DNA of 64,000 bases from Deltaproteobacteria bacterium (GCA_016182975.1 JACPFJ010000003.1:1-64000), one strand, 5' to 3'; positions 10,570 to 21,141 are shown, numbered from the stretch's first letter. Notes: generated from the letters alone by a model not told the origin. Made by a program: numbers and translations.

Positions 10570-12943
10570 CAGTATCGGCACTTTTCCTGCTCCCATTGCC
10601 CGCCTTGGCCGGCTCGGCGGATGCGGTTTTGTGGTCGGCCTGTGCCGACCTTTTCACCCCGTTGCCTCCCTTGTAGACCGGCTCGGAATAATCGACACGG
10701 TGGTGAAAGATCCCGTTAAGGATGCGGTTGAAACTCTTGGCGATCTCGTGCAGGTTTTTGAGGGTCAGCTCGCACTCGTCCAACTGACCATCGATGAAGA
10801 TGTTGTTGATGATCTTCTGAACCATACCCTGGATACGGTCGGAGGTGGGATTGACCAGGCTGCGGGAAGCTGCCTCGACGCAGTCGGCCAGCATGACTAT
10901 GCCGGCCTCGCGGGTCTGGGGCTTTGGGCCGGGATAGCGGAAGTCCTTTTCCTCCACGCTCTGTCCGCTGACAGCGGCCTGGGTCTTGGCCCGGTCGTAG
11001 AAGAACTTGATCAACCCGGTTCCGTGGTGCTGGCGGATAATGTCGATGATCGGCTGTCCCAGGTGCTTCTCTCGCGCCAGTTCGGCCCCCTCCTTGATGT
11101 GGGAGATAAGGATCAGGGCGCTCATGCTCGGGGTGAGCTTGTCGTGGCGGTTTTCCTCGCCCGCCTGGTTTTCAATGAAATAGAGCGGCTTGGATATCTT
11201 GCCGATATCGTGATGATAGGCCGCCACCCGCGCCAGGAGCGGGTTGGCGTTGATGGATTCGGCCGCCGCCTCCACCAGGTTGCCCACCACCACGCTATGG
11301 TGATAGGTGCCGGGGGCACGCACCAACAGGTCACGCAGCAGGGGGGAGTTGAGGTTAGCCAGTTCCAGCAGCTTGATGTCGGTTGTGTAGTGGAATAGCA
11401 CCTCGATGACCGGGATCAGGCCGGAGACGATGCCGGCGCTCAGCACGCCGCTCACCAGGGCGAAGCAGGCGACGTAGACGGTCTGCATGCTGAAGAGGTT
11501 GTTGTTGAAGGTCTGGAAGGCGATCGCCATGGCCAGGCTGACCACCGATACCTTGAGTCCGGCGGTATAGATGGTGCCGCGGTCCGTACATTGCCGCATG
11601 CCGTGGGCCCCGACGATGCCGCCCAGCAGGGCGTAGATCACCACGGACATGCTGCTGTCGAACATGATCCCCAAGAGCGGGGCCAGGATCGCGCAGCAGA
11701 CCAGGGCTACCTCGGAGTTGATGAAGACGCGCACGATCATGGCGCCGGCTGCAAAGGGGAAGATGTAGAAGAAGTTGTTGGCATCCACATTGGGAAAGAC
11801 CGGGCCTATGTTGTGGGAGATGAGCAGTGCGGTCTTGAACAAGAGGAAGCTGCTGGTTATCAGCAGCGAGATGATCAGGATGTCCTTGTTCGAGGGGTTG
11901 AACTTGCGGATGTTCTTGCAGGCGAAACGGTAGGGAAAATAAAACAGCACCAGGATCAGGCCGAAGATGCCGGCGGCGCTGAAGAGACGATTGCCGCCGC
12001 TGTTTCCCTGGAAGATGGTGCGCAGCTTCTGGGACTGCTCCGGGCTGATCCGTTCACCCACCCTGACGATCATCTCCCCTTTCTGTATCTTGAAGAGCAC
12101 CGGGCGGACCGCCTCCATCGCGGTTTTGGCGCGGGCCTCCGAGGCTTCGCGGTTGAAGAAGAGGTTCGGCAGCAGGATACGGGCGATGAGCGCGGATATA
12201 CTGTCCGTGTCGTCCGGCTCGCCCAGACCCGTAAGCTGCCATCCGGCAACCATGCGGCGGGCGTCGCCGATCACGGTGTGGTTCGCGGAGGAGTCGCCGC
12301 TGCCGATCAGACGGCTGTTGTTGTCGAGGATCTCGATTCCGCGCCTGGAATCGGTCTGGAAGACCTTGGCGTCCAGCACGATCCTGCGCTGGTAGAGCTC
12401 GTCCAGCAATTTCGCGGCATCGTCCAGAAACGCCTTTTCCGATTTTATGCGGATAAGCGCGTGGATATCGGCCTCGCTCAATTCCGTATCGAGCAGCGGC
12501 ACAAGCAGCTTGCGCCACTCATCCACGCTCATTCGGTTCTTTGCGGCGCGCTCCCTGCGGACAACACTGAGGGCCTGCTCCAGTTTTCCGGCCAGATAGG
12601 ATGGGACGCGGTCGTTCAGGTTGTAGACGATCGGGGCGTTATTGGCGGCTTCCTTGCGGCGCTGCTCGGTCAGGGCGCGGTCCTCGACCAGGTAATCCTG
12701 GTTAGCGCGGATGTCCGAGGTGGCGATGTCGCCGGTTTTGAATTCAAACGAGGAAAAATGCTGGCTGGGCAGCACGATGATCGTCAGCAGGAGGGCGGTG
12801 GTGACGAGCAGGATAAACCTGTTGCGACGGGCCGTACGGGGATTTGAAAACATCCTCACGACCGAATCGAGGAGTCTTGATCCCAGTTTGCCCAGATATG
12901 TCAGCGTGTTCAGGTCCTTATTGGTACCGACTTGATCCGGCAT
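10481..12943 (-). CDS. 7TMR-HDED / HD-domain phosphohydrolase (PgpH-like)
   Basis: 820 aa; multi-TM region followed by HD domain (GTYHHSVVVGNLVEAAA, AYHHDIGKISKP). Confidence 0.92.
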   Translation of the reverse strand: MPDQVGTNKDLNTLTYLGKLGSRLLDSVVRMFSNPRTARRNRFILLVTTALLLTIIVLPSQHFSSFEFKTGDIATSDIRANQDYLVEDRALTEQRRKEAANNAPIVYNLNDRVPSYLAGKLEQALSVVRRERAAKNRMSVDEWRKLLVPLLDTELSEADIHALIRIKSEKAFLDDAAKLLDELYQRRIVLDAKVFQTDSRRGIEILDNNSRLIGSGDSSANHTVIGDARRMVAGWQLTGLGEPDDTDSISALIARILLPNLFFNREASEARAKTAMEAVRPVLFKIQKGEMIVRVGERISPEQSQKLRTIFQGNSGGNRLFSAAGIFGLILVLFYFPYRFACKNIRKFNPSNKDILIISLLITSSFLLFKTALLISHNIGPVFPNVDANNFFYIFPFAAGAMIVRVFINSEVALVCCAILAPLLGIMFDSSMSVVIYALLGGIVGAHGMRQCTDRGTIYTAGLKVSVVSLAMAIAFQTFNNNLFSMQTVYVACFALVSGVLSAGIVSGLIPVIEVLFHYTTDIKLLELANLNSPLLRDLLVRAPGTYHHSVVVGNLVEAAAESINANPLLARVAAYHHDIGKISKPLYFIENQAGEENRHDKLTPSMSALILISHIKEGAELAREKHLGQPIIDIIRQHHGTGLIKFFYDRAKTQAAVSGQSVEEKDFRYPGPKPQTREAGIVMLADCVEAASRSLVNPTSDRIQGMVQKIINNIFIDGQLDECELTLKNLHEIAKSFNRILNGIFHHRVDYSEPVYKGGNGVKRSAQADHKTASAEPAKAGNGSRKSADTDEQSPEKAPDRHRPLKKGGGEDLKRLGMS

Positions 12944-13073
12944 AGTGTGATTAAGTGGCGAAGCAGGTTCGGTTCAGTTACACGGGCGACGCGTAAGTGA
13001 TTGAAATAAGTTTTAAATATATCCTGGATCAACGGGGGTGTCAATAAAAGTGTTGCCGGACGGGAGGGCACTC

Positions 13074-13355
13074 TCAGATCTCGGAAATATCCGCACCTGT
13101 TATCTCCACATCCGGCCATCCCTCGTAGATCCAATCCTCGACCGCTTCCAGGGTCTTGCGCGCAATGGCCTTGTCCGGGCTGACGGTGACGAACCCCAGC
13201 ACCGCCACGCCGGCGTTATCCTGGCGGCTCACCTCGGCGCAGGCAATGTTGAAACGATTGCGCGAGCGCCCCAGGATGCCCTTGACGATGCCGCGCTTCT
13301 CCTTGAGGGTGCGCGATGGGAGCGAGAGATGCAGTTCCAGGCAAAAGATGAACAT
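13074..13355 (-). CDS. DUF503 family protein
   Basis: MFIFCLELHLSLPSRTLKEKRGIVKGILGRSRNRFNIACAEV. Confidence 0.88.
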   Translation of the reverse strand: MFIFCLELHLSLPSRTLKEKRGIVKGILGRSRNRFNIACAEVSRQDNAGVAVLGFVTVSPDKAIARKTLEAVEDWIYEGWPDVEITGADISEI

Positions 13356-13411
13356 TATTTGGGTTGAGGCCTATCCGGTTGATTGTTAATGAAGGCGATA
13401 TGCAGGACCAG

Positions 13412-13984
13412 TTACGTCTCGACCGCTTTAAGAAAGGGCTGCTTGTGCAAGGTAGATGAGGAAGGGGACATGCTGGGTGATGCCTGCGTATCGTTGCCGT
13501 CCAGGGCATCTGCAAGCATGTCGTTTGCCTGCCTGAGGCGATGACACAGCGATACTGCAATGTTGAAGATCAATTTTGACCACAGGCCAGGTGATGAATT
13601 GGACAACTCGACAAGGCTCCTGCGGGTAAGCGCGTAAAGGATCGTTTCCGAGTTGGCAACCACGGAGGCTGACCGGGGCAATTCATCGATCACGGACATC
13701 TCGCCAACGGTTTCGCCGGGCCCAAGGGTTGAGATTACCTTTTCGGACGGCATGCCATATCCGACATAGACGTCCACCGCTCCGGACACGATCAGGCAGA
13801 GAAAGGATTCCGTGTCGCCTTCCTCATAAACGTCGGTGCCGGGATCAATGTGGTAGGAATGAAAAAGCGGCACCAGCATCTGTACCTCATTCTTGGCCAT
13901 ACCGGTGCAAAAGTGTGCCTTCGCAAGCACCTTGAATTTTTCGTAATCCGATACAACTACTTCCGTGAACGCTCTTTTTCTCAT
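13412..13984 (-). CDS. Cyclic nucleotide-binding domain protein
   Basis: cNMP-binding fold (VYEEGDTESFLCLIVSGAVDVYVG, GPGETVGEMSVIDELPRSASVVA); start MRKRAF at 13984 preferred over longer ORF. Confidence 0.75.
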   Translation of the reverse strand: MRKRAFTEVVVSDYEKFKVLAKAHFCTGMAKNEVQMLVPLFHSYHIDPGTDVYEEGDTESFLCLIVSGAVDVYVGYGMPSEKVISTLGPGETVGEMSVIDELPRSASVVANSETILYALTRRSLVELSNSSPGLWSKLIFNIAVSLCHRLRQANDMLADALDGNDTQASPSMSPSSSTLHKQPFLKAVET

Positions 13985-14235
13985 AGTTGAGGAATTATCA
14001 TATGAATCATGTTTTGTAAATGCTTTTAGTTTGTGCCTGACTCCGTGACGTCTGGAGGGCGGAGCGAGCGAAATGCCGGAGTCAATCGCCGCCCGCGGAA
14101 AACATGCCGAATATGTCAGGTGAACAGCGCCAGAGCCGGAACTCATGCCTGAAACGCCGGGACTCAGGCATTCTAAGCGAGAGGAGCCCGGAAGACGTTA
14201 CGGATTCAGGTTGTGATTAACCCGCGGAAACGATC

Positions 14236-17200
14236 TCACCCCAGCAGGAACTCGAAGTCCTCGCGCGACAGAGCCGCGCCACCGCTTCCCACGCCCTCTT
14301 CCAGTATGGCCTTGTAGAGCCTCAGCTTCTGTTCCTTGAGTGCCATCATCTTCTCCTCGATGGTGTGGCGCATGATCAGGCGGGTGATGGTCACCTGCCC
14401 GGTCTGGCCGATGCGGTGTGCCCGGTCCGAGGCCTGGTTCTCCACGGCGGGATTCCACCAGGGGTCCATGTGGAAGACGTAGGTGGCCCTGGTCAGGTTC
14501 AAACCCTTGCCTCCCGCCTTGAGGCTGATCAGGAAGACCGCCGGCTCCTTGGAGTTCTGGAAAGAGTTCACCAGCCGCTTGCGATGCGCTACCGGCGTGG
14601 AGCCGTCCAGGCGCAGGCAGGGGAGCCCATGGTGTCGCAGCCCCCGCTCGATGATGTCCAGATAAGAGGTGAACTGGGAAAAGACCAGGGCGCTGTGACC
14701 CTCGTCGCGCAGCTCCGCAAGTTGTTCGGCCAGAAAATCCAGCTTGGGTGAGGCGTCGGAGGCGCCGGAGAGCGCCAGTGCCGGGGCCAGGCAGATCTGG
14801 CGCAGCCTGAGAATGGCGGTCAGGGCTATGATGCGGGCCTGGGCCGGGGCGTGTCCGGCGTAGGCGTCGCGGACCTGGCTGCGCACCTCCTCCACTGTGC
14901 GCTGGTAGAGCGCCTTCTGCTTGGGTGAGAGCTCCAGGTGTATGTCGGTCTCGATCTTGGCCGGCAACTCGGCCGCGATCATCTGCTTGCTGCGGCGCAG
15001 CACAAAGGGGCGCGTGCGTCGGACCAGCCGCTCGATACCCGCCTGGCCCCCCTGTCCGGCCTGGCGGCTGAATTCCTCCCTGCTCCCCAGCAGGCCGGGG
15101 AGGCAGAGGTCCATGATGGCGTAGTACTCACCCAGGTGATTCTCCACCGGCGTGCCGGTCAGGGCCAGGGCAAATGACCCTTTCAGCTTGCGGACGGCGT
15201 TTGAGGTGGCGGCCTGGAGGTTTTTCACCACCTGGGTCTCGTCGAAGATGATCACATTGAAGCGCAGACCCTGCAACTGCTCGATGTCGCGCTGCACGAT
15301 GCCGTAGCTGGTGATGACGATGTCGTGGTCCGCGAAGGTCTCGGTGGAGCGCCCCTGGCCCGTGTACAGGCACGTCCTGGCGGCCGGGAAGAAACGGGCG
15401 ATCTCCGCCTCCCAGTTGAACAGGAGCGACGGCGGAGCCACCACCAGGTGCGGCGTGCCTGCCGGTGCAAAAGAGGTGATCGTCCCGTCCGCGATGCCGG
15501 CCAGAAGGGTGATCCCCTGGAGGGTCTTGCCCAACCCCATGTCGTCGGCCAGGCAGGCCCCGAAGCGGTGCCCGTAGAGGAAGGCCAGCCAGCGCCAGGC
15601 ATCGGCCTGGTAGTGGCGCAGGGTGGCGTTGAGCCCGGCCGGCAGCGGCAGTTCCGGTATGGCCTCGAAGTTCAGCAGGCTCTCCAGCACGTGAGCGTCC
15701 TCCGGGGCGAGCCTGACCGTCACGCCGTGACTTCTCAACTGGAGCCAGTCCAGGATCTGGAGGCGGGGCACACGGAGCGGCTCCGCCTTTGCCCCCCGTT
15801 TACGCTTCGGGGCTGCGATGCTCCCGGCCAGCATGGCCAAAACCTGGGCACTCGCCTCGTCCAGGAGCAGCATCCTGCCGTCACGATCCACGACACCGTT
15901 CCCCTCCAGCAGGGCGCGCAGTTCCTCGTCGTTCAGTAGTTCCCCGTCACAGCGGATCTCCGGCCGGAGTTCGAACCAGTCCAGGCTGCTGCTGGTGGCG
16001 TCGAGGGTGAACTCCCAGGTTGCGGCCGTCAGCGGGGCGCTTTTCAGACGCAGTGAAAAACCGCCTTCCCGGAGCCGGGAGGCCAGGCGCGGCAGTTCCG
16101 CCGACAGCAGTTCGCCGGGGACCTCGCCCCCCCCCGGCATGAAACTGGAGGAGAAGGCATCCGCCCCGAAGAGTTCGAACACGATCCGCAGCAGACGGGC
16201 CTGGGAGGCGCGGTCGTCCGCCAGGAAGCGCCAACCGTCCGGCGCGGCCCGCAGCAGCAGTGCCTGCTGGAAGAGCTGTTCCACAAAAGAGGTGAGTACC
16301 TGCCTGGCCTCCCTTTTCACGGCTCGCTTGGCGTAGTCGGGGGTGGCCAGTGCCGCGCGGATGATGGCGTTTCTGGACGGGGCACTGGGGGCGTCAAGCA
16401 GCGCGAAACACGTCTCCAGCAGGGAACGTACCCGCTTTTTCGCCCGCAGCGGGGCCGAGAGCGCCGAGCGCCGGGCAGGATCCAAATACCAAAAGGTTGC
16501 GCCGGAAAAGGGGAAAGGGATGTCGTCGTATATCCCGAGCGGGGTAAGGGAAACCGTTTTTCCGCTGATTCCGTCCGGGATGTCCAGGAGGTAGGAGGGT
16601 TTTACCTGCTGGGATGGCTCGGCGAGCGCGCCGTGGCAGGCAAAGATGAAGCTCTCCGCGAAGTCCTGGTCCGGAGCGAGCCTGACGGCGGTGGCGTTGA
16701 AGTGGGCGATGGGAACGGCAATTCCGTGGGGCAGGCGCCGCAGTCCCACGACGTCGATGTTGTCGGACCGGTCGCCGTAATCGTCATCGTCGTCGGACCA
16801 GTTGTCCTCGTATTCACCCCCATCGTCATAATCAGCGCACTCATCGACGGCGTTCAATTCATCCTCGATGGTGTGCCAGGTCTGCCAGGCCCCGCGATTG
16901 GTGACCGGATGAATCGTGCCGGCCTCCGGGTCGAACAGGAGGTGACCGTGGGCAACCGCCCGTGGCGGAATGGGGGCGCCTTCGTCCAGAGTGCGGGTGA
17001 TGAGCACCTCGTTGTCGCGGATGTCGAAGGCGACGCAGGCCCGGCGCGGGGCGTCTCCGCGGTAGGCCAGGGGCGTTTCCAGGCCGGAATCGTCGCGAAA
17101 GACGATGGGATAATTACCGCTGGTCGTCTTGAGAAATGACTCGAAATAGCGGGGCGTGGAATCGTAGTGGTACGAGCTTGCCAGAAACCGGGCCAGATCG

Positions 17201-17853
17201 GCGGGGAGACCGCGCGTGGACCAGCCGTAGACCGTTTCGGACCCTCGCTGGATGGAGCCGTGAAATCCACGCTGAAGGCTGTTTTCAAGCACTAGACGGT
17301 ACGGTTTCTTTTGGGTCGTGAGCTGTTCCGGCTTGCGGTTGCGTTCCTCCAATGCCTTGCGCCGCGCCGCACGCGCTCGTTCAAGATGGAGTGTCAGATC
17401 GTCGATGGGGGTATTCGCAGCCGCTGAAGGCGAAATGCCCGCGGCGCTGTTTCCGGCAGCGGCAATCCCGGCCATGGCGGCCACATCCCGCAGGAGTTGA
17501 TCATTGAAGCGGATATGGACCAGCGTTCCCGGTGAGACCAGCCGCTTCAGCACGGCCCAGGCCACCACCACGTGCGGGCATTGACGCCCCGGCTGCCATT
17601 GGCGGCAGCCGCAGGCCGTAACGACGCGGAAACCCTCCACGGCCAGGGTAGTCCGGACTCGGGCGCCGAAATATACCGTAAGCGTGCCTTTGTCATTGCT
17701 CCAGGCGGCATTGGTTATCGAGCGCTGCGTGCAGTCCAGGGTTCCGGTGATAAGGTGCTCCTTGGCTGCCAGGGAGTAGATATCTCCCGGCTGGCGCTCC
17801 TGAAGCATCTTCAGCAGGGGCGGGAGTGCGTTCGGGGTTGTGGGGTGGGTCAT
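14236..17853 (-). CDS. SNF2/RapA-like helicase with N-terminal SWIM zinc finger
   Basis: Walker A DDMGLGKTLQ, DEAH-like IIFDETQVVKN, helicase C motifs (RAHRIGQTGQV), CGCRQWQPGRQCPHVVVAW SWIM-type motif. Confidence 0.93.
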   Translation of the reverse strand: MTHPTTPNALPPLLKMLQERQPGDIYSLAAKEHLITGTLDCTQRSITNAAWSNDKGTLTVYFGARVRTTLAVEGFRVVTACGCRQWQPGRQCPHVVVAWAVLKRLVSPGTLVHIRFNDQLLRDVAAMAGIAAAGNSAAGISPSAAANTPIDDLTLHLERARAARRKALEERNRKPEQLTTQKKPYRLVLENSLQRGFHGSIQRGSETVYGWSTRGLPADLARFLASSYHYDSTPRYFESFLKTTSGNYPIVFRDDSGLETPLAYRGDAPRRACVAFDIRDNEVLITRTLDEGAPIPPRAVAHGHLLFDPEAGTIHPVTNRGAWQTWHTIEDELNAVDECADYDDGGEYEDNWSDDDDDYGDRSDNIDVVGLRRLPHGIAVPIAHFNATAVRLAPDQDFAESFIFACHGALAEPSQQVKPSYLLDIPDGISGKTVSLTPLGIYDDIPFPFSGATFWYLDPARRSALSAPLRAKKRVRSLLETCFALLDAPSAPSRNAIIRAALATPDYAKRAVKREARQVLTSFVEQLFQQALLLRAAPDGWRFLADDRASQARLLRIVFELFGADAFSSSFMPGGGEVPGELLSAELPRLASRLREGGFSLRLKSAPLTAATWEFTLDATSSSLDWFELRPEIRCDGELLNDEELRALLEGNGVVDRDGRMLLLDEASAQVLAMLAGSIAAPKRKRGAKAEPLRVPRLQILDWLQLRSHGVTVRLAPEDAHVLESLLNFEAIPELPLPAGLNATLRHYQADAWRWLAFLYGHRFGACLADDMGLGKTLQGITLLAGIADGTITSFAPAGTPHLVVAPPSLLFNWEAEIARFFPAARTCLYTGQGRSTETFADHDIVITSYGIVQRDIEQLQGLRFNVIIFDETQVVKNLQAATSNAVRKLKGSFALALTGTPVENHLGEYYAIMDLCLPGLLGSREEFSRQAGQGGQAGIERLVRRTRPFVLRRSKQMIAAELPAKIETDIHLELSPKQKALYQRTVEEVRSQVRDAYAGHAPAQARIIALTAILRLRQICLAPALALSGASDASPKLDFLAEQLAELRDEGHSALVFSQFTSYLDIIERGLRHHGLPCLRLDGSTPVAHRKRLVNSFQNSKEPAVFLISLKAGGKGLNLTRATYVFHMDPWWNPAVENQASDRAHRIGQTGQVTITRLIMRHTIEEKMMALKEQKLRLYKAILEEGVGSGGAALSREDFEFLLG

Positions 17854-18018
17854 GTAGGCTCGCTATGCCGCGTAGCGGCAAAATGCCTGTAGCCGCGGGA
17901 TTCATTCCCCGCTGCATATGCCGGCAACATTGCCTCAATCCGCTTAACCGGCGCATAAAACCCGGCTTTGATCATGTTTCTCAATATTGCATAACCTGGA
18001 TGCCTTGTTCCGTCAACG

Positions 18019-19398
18019 CTAAAACTCCGCATGCCGCGGCGTGCGCGGAAAGGGGATCACGTCGCGGATGTTCTCCATGCCGGAGAGGTACATCACCAGC
18101 CGCTCAAACCCCAGGCCGAAACCGGCGTGGGGGCAGCTCCCCCAGCGGCGGCTCTCCAGGTACCACCAGAGCGGCTCTTTTGCTATACCCAGCTCAGCCA
18201 TGCGTTGTTCCAGCAGGTCGAGGCGCTCCTCGCGCTGGCTGCCGCCTATGATCTCGCCCACCTTGGGCACCAGCAGGTCCATGGCCGCCACGGTGCGTCC
18301 GTCTTCGTTCTGCCGCATGTAGAACGCCTTGATCTCCCTGGGGTAGTTGAGGATGAAGAGCGGACCCCCCACCACATGTTCGCTCAGGTGGCGTTCGTGC
18401 TCGGTCTGCAGATCCAGTCCCCATTCGACCGGGTAGGCGAACGACACGCCTGATCGTTGCAGGCGATCGATTGCATCGGAATAATCCATGCGAACGAAGT
18501 CGGCCTCGGCCACACGGCGGATACGCTCCTGCAGGCCGTTCTCGATATGCCTGTCGAAAAAGGCCATATCCTCGGCGCACTCCTCCAGGGCAAAGCGGCA
18601 GAGGTATCTGACGAACTCCTCGGCCAGGTCGGCGTCGTCGGAGAGGTTCGCAAAGGCCATCTCCGGCTCTATCATCCAGAATTCGGAGGCGTGGCGGGCG
18701 GTATTGGAGTTCTCGGCGCGGAAGGTCGGGCCGAAGGTGTAGATGTCGGAAAACGCCAGGGCGAACAGTTCCCCCTCCAGTTGGCCGCTGACGGTCAGGC
18801 CGGTCTTTTGCCCGAAGAAGTCCTGGCCGTAATCGGGCCGGGCGTCCAAAAGGGGAGGGGAGGCGGGGTCCAGGGTGGTGACGCGGAAGAGCTCGCCGGC
18901 CCCCTCGCAGTCGCTGGCGGTGATGATCGGGGTGTGGACGTAGAGAAAGCCGCGCTCGGCGAAGAAGCTATGGATGGCCTGGGCCAGGCGCGAACGGAGG
19001 CGGAAGACCGCGCCGAAGGTGTTGCTGCGGGGGCGCAGGTGGGCGATGGAACGCAGGTATTCAAAGCTGTGGCGCTTCTTCTGGAGCGGGAAGGTCTCGT
19101 CCGCGGCCCCGATGATGCGGATCTCGGTTGCCGCCAGTTCCCAGGCCTGTCCGGCGGCCGGCGATTCCACCAGGGTCCCGGACACCCGCACGGCCGCGCC
19201 GGTGCCGAGCCGGCCGATGTCGGCGAAATTTGCCACTCCCTGTTCGGCGACGACCTGGATGCCCGGCAGGTTCGAACCGTCGTTGAGCGTAATGAATGCA
19301 ATTTCTTTTGATATGCGTATCGAACGCACCCAGCCGGCCACCTCGTACCCCTGGCCCGGTTTGCCGTGTGCCGTCAGATTGCTGATCCGTGTTCTCAT
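18019..19398 (-). CDS. asnS: Asparaginyl-tRNA synthetase
   Basis: OB-fold plus class II core; FRAENSNTARHASEFWMIEPEMAF, GFGLGFERLVMYLSGMENIRDVIPFPRTP. Confidence 0.93.
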   Translation of the reverse strand: MRTRISNLTAHGKPGQGYEVAGWVRSIRISKEIAFITLNDGSNLPGIQVVAEQGVANFADIGRLGTGAAVRVSGTLVESPAAGQAWELAATEIRIIGAADETFPLQKKRHSFEYLRSIAHLRPRSNTFGAVFRLRSRLAQAIHSFFAERGFLYVHTPIITASDCEGAGELFRVTTLDPASPPLLDARPDYGQDFFGQKTGLTVSGQLEGELFALAFSDIYTFGPTFRAENSNTARHASEFWMIEPEMAFANLSDDADLAEEFVRYLCRFALEECAEDMAFFDRHIENGLQERIRRVAEADFVRMDYSDAIDRLQRSGVSFAYPVEWGLDLQTEHERHLSEHVVGGPLFILNYPREIKAFYMRQNEDGRTVAAMDLLVPKVGEIIGGSQREERLDLLEQRMAELGIAKEPLWWYLESRRWGSCPHAGFGLGFERLVMYLSGMENIRDVIPFPRTPRHAEF

Positions 19399-19449
19399 GG
19401 CGGAGCATCCTCCTGTTCACGTTTATCGTCGATAAGTTAAAATCAGTCG

Positions 19450-19579
19450 GTCCACGAACTACACGAAAACCACGAACAAATTCAAAAATGCTACTCAAGA
19501 CGGTATCCTCGCTGTGAGGCGAATCCAATCCAGGCGTGTCTTATTGGTTTTTTTCGTGTCTTTCGTGATTTTCGTGGAT
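19450..19579. repeat. Quasi-palindromic intergenic repeat (CACGAAAA family), copy 1
   Basis: GTCCACGAACTACACGAAAACCACGAAC ... TTTTTTCGTGTCTTTCGTGATTTTCGTGGA. Confidence 0.9.
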
Positions 19580-19674
19580 AATTGCGGTGTTCAGGTAAAT
19601 GATACGTGCATGGGGCGGCTGTTGCAAGAGGCATCTGGTTTGACCGGCCGGCATGCCCTGTGCTATAAAAGGCT

Positions 19675-20046
19675 ATGAAGATTCTGCTTATAACGGCGTC
19701 AATAATCTGCTTGCAGGCTGTGCCGGCCCTGGCGGCCAACAGCGAGAATAACTTCGGTGGGGTGGGGATCGACGGCGTCCCGCTCCCCGATGGCCGGATC
19801 CGGGTCGTACAGCTCGTCAAAGGGGGGCCTGCCCACCTTGCGGATGTCCGGGTCGGTGATATCATTACGCACATCGACGGCAAGGCAACAGGCGGCAGCG
19901 ACTTCCGGCACATGGTGCAGAAGCGGTTGCGGGGCGTTGCCGGGACGCCGGTCATGCTGAAGATCAAACGTGAAGGCGGGGAGAACCCGTTGACAATCAC
20001 CTTGACGCGGCGTCAGATTGCCCTAACCCCACCAAAGGAGAAATAA
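19675..20046 (+). CDS. Small exported PDZ-domain protein
   Basis: Signal peptide MKILLITASIICLQAVPALA, PDZ core GPAHLADVRVGDIITHIDGK. Confidence 0.85.
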   Translation: MKILLITASIICLQAVPALAANSENNFGGVGIDGVPLPDGRIRVVQLVKGGPAHLADVRVGDIITHIDGKATGGSDFRHMVQKRLRGVAGTPVMLKIKREGGENPLTITLTRRQIALTPPKEK

Positions 20047-20048
20047 CA

Positions 20049-20429
20049 ATGTTTATCAGAATGCTGACGGTCCTCTCCATCATGCTGATCACCGCCCTGG
20101 CTAGTGTTGCTTCCGCGCACGCCCAACAGAGCATGCTCGATCCTGCCAAGGCCGCTGAGGCGAAGAAATACCCCAGGATAGTGACCTACACCGTGTCGTG
20201 GTGCCCCCACTGCCGTGCGGCCAAGGAGTACCTGACCAGGAACAACATCCCCTTCATCAACAAGGATGTGGAGATGGATGCCAAGGCGATGGAGGAGCTG
20301 ACGGGGAAATATCAGAGTCAGGGCGTGCCGGTGATCGTCATCGGCAGCGGAAATGAGGAGGTCGTCCTGAAGGGTTTTTCGTCCGAGTCGTTCGAGGAGT
20401 CGTTGAAGAAGGCGCAGTCGAAGAAGTGA
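20049..20429 (+). CDS. Exported glutaredoxin-like protein
   Basis: Signal peptide and YTVSWCPHCRAAKEYL, GVPVIVIGS motif. Confidence 0.9.
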   Translation: MFIRMLTVLSIMLITALASVASAHAQQSMLDPAKAAEAKKYPRIVTYTVSWCPHCRAAKEYLTRNNIPFINKDVEMDAKAMEELTGKYQSQGVPVIVIGSGNEEVVLKGFSSESFEESLKKAQSKK

Positions 20430-21141
20430 CCTTTCCCGCGAGCGCGTTCACCTCGGCCTCGCTCAGGTAGCGGAACTCCCCCGGTTTCAGCGTCCCCATC
20501 GACAGCGACCCGTAGCGCACGCGCCGCAGACGCACCACCGACAGGCTGACAGCCTCGCACATGCGCCTGACCTGGCGGTTGCGCCCCTCGTGGATCGCTA
20601 TCGATATCCAGTCGTTCTGCTCGCCATCCTTCACCAGCCGCACCACCGCCGGCGCGGTCTTCCCTTCCGCCAGTTCGACCCCCTCGGCCAGCCGCTTCAA
20701 CTGCTGCTCCGACACCTTGCCGCGCACCCTGACGAAGTACTCCTTCTCCACCTCGTGGCGGGGGTGCATCAGGCGGTTGGCCCATTCCCCGTCGTTGGTC
20801 AAGAGCAGCAGCCCCTCGGTGTTGTAGTCCAGTCTGCCGACCGGGTAGACCCGCTCAGGAACGTCCTTCAGCAGATCGGTCACCAGGGCGCGTTCCCGGG
20901 AGTCCTTCAGGGCGGTGATGTAGCCGGTCGGCTTGTTGAGCAGGATGTAGACCCGCTGTCCGCTCACCTGCAGCGGCTTGCCGTCCACGGTGATGAGGTC
21001 CATGGCCGGGTCGGCCTTGGTGCCCAGTTCGGTCACGACGGCGCCGTTGACGGTCACCCGGCCGTTCAGGATCAATTCCTCCGAGGCGCGGCGGGAAGTG
21101 ATCCCGGCGGCGGAGATGATTTTTTGCAGGCGTTCTTGCAT
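20338..21141 (-). CDS. RsuA/RluB-type pseudouridine synthase
   Basis: S4 domain, VGRLDYNTEGLLLLTNDG catalytic motif; C-terminal tail convergently overlaps the glutaredoxin-like gene. Confidence 0.93.
   Translation of the reverse strand: MQERLQKIISAAGITSRRASEELILNGRVTVNGAVVTELGTKADPAMDLITVDGKPLQVSGQRVYILLNKPTGYITALKDSRERALVTDLLKDVPERVYPVGRLDYNTEGLLLLTNDGEWANRLMHPRHEVEKEYFVRVRGKVSEQQLKRLAEGVELAEGKTAPAVVRLVKDGEQNDWISIAIHEGRNRQVRRMCEAVSLSVVRLRRVRYGSLSMGTLKPGEFRYLSEAEVNALAGKVTSSTAPSSTTPRTTRTKNPSGRPPHFRCR

Noticed and set aside
9509-11398. 629 aa plus-strand ORF
   Set aside because: Antisense to the DagK-PAP2, ybeY and pgpH-like genes; low-plausibility composition.
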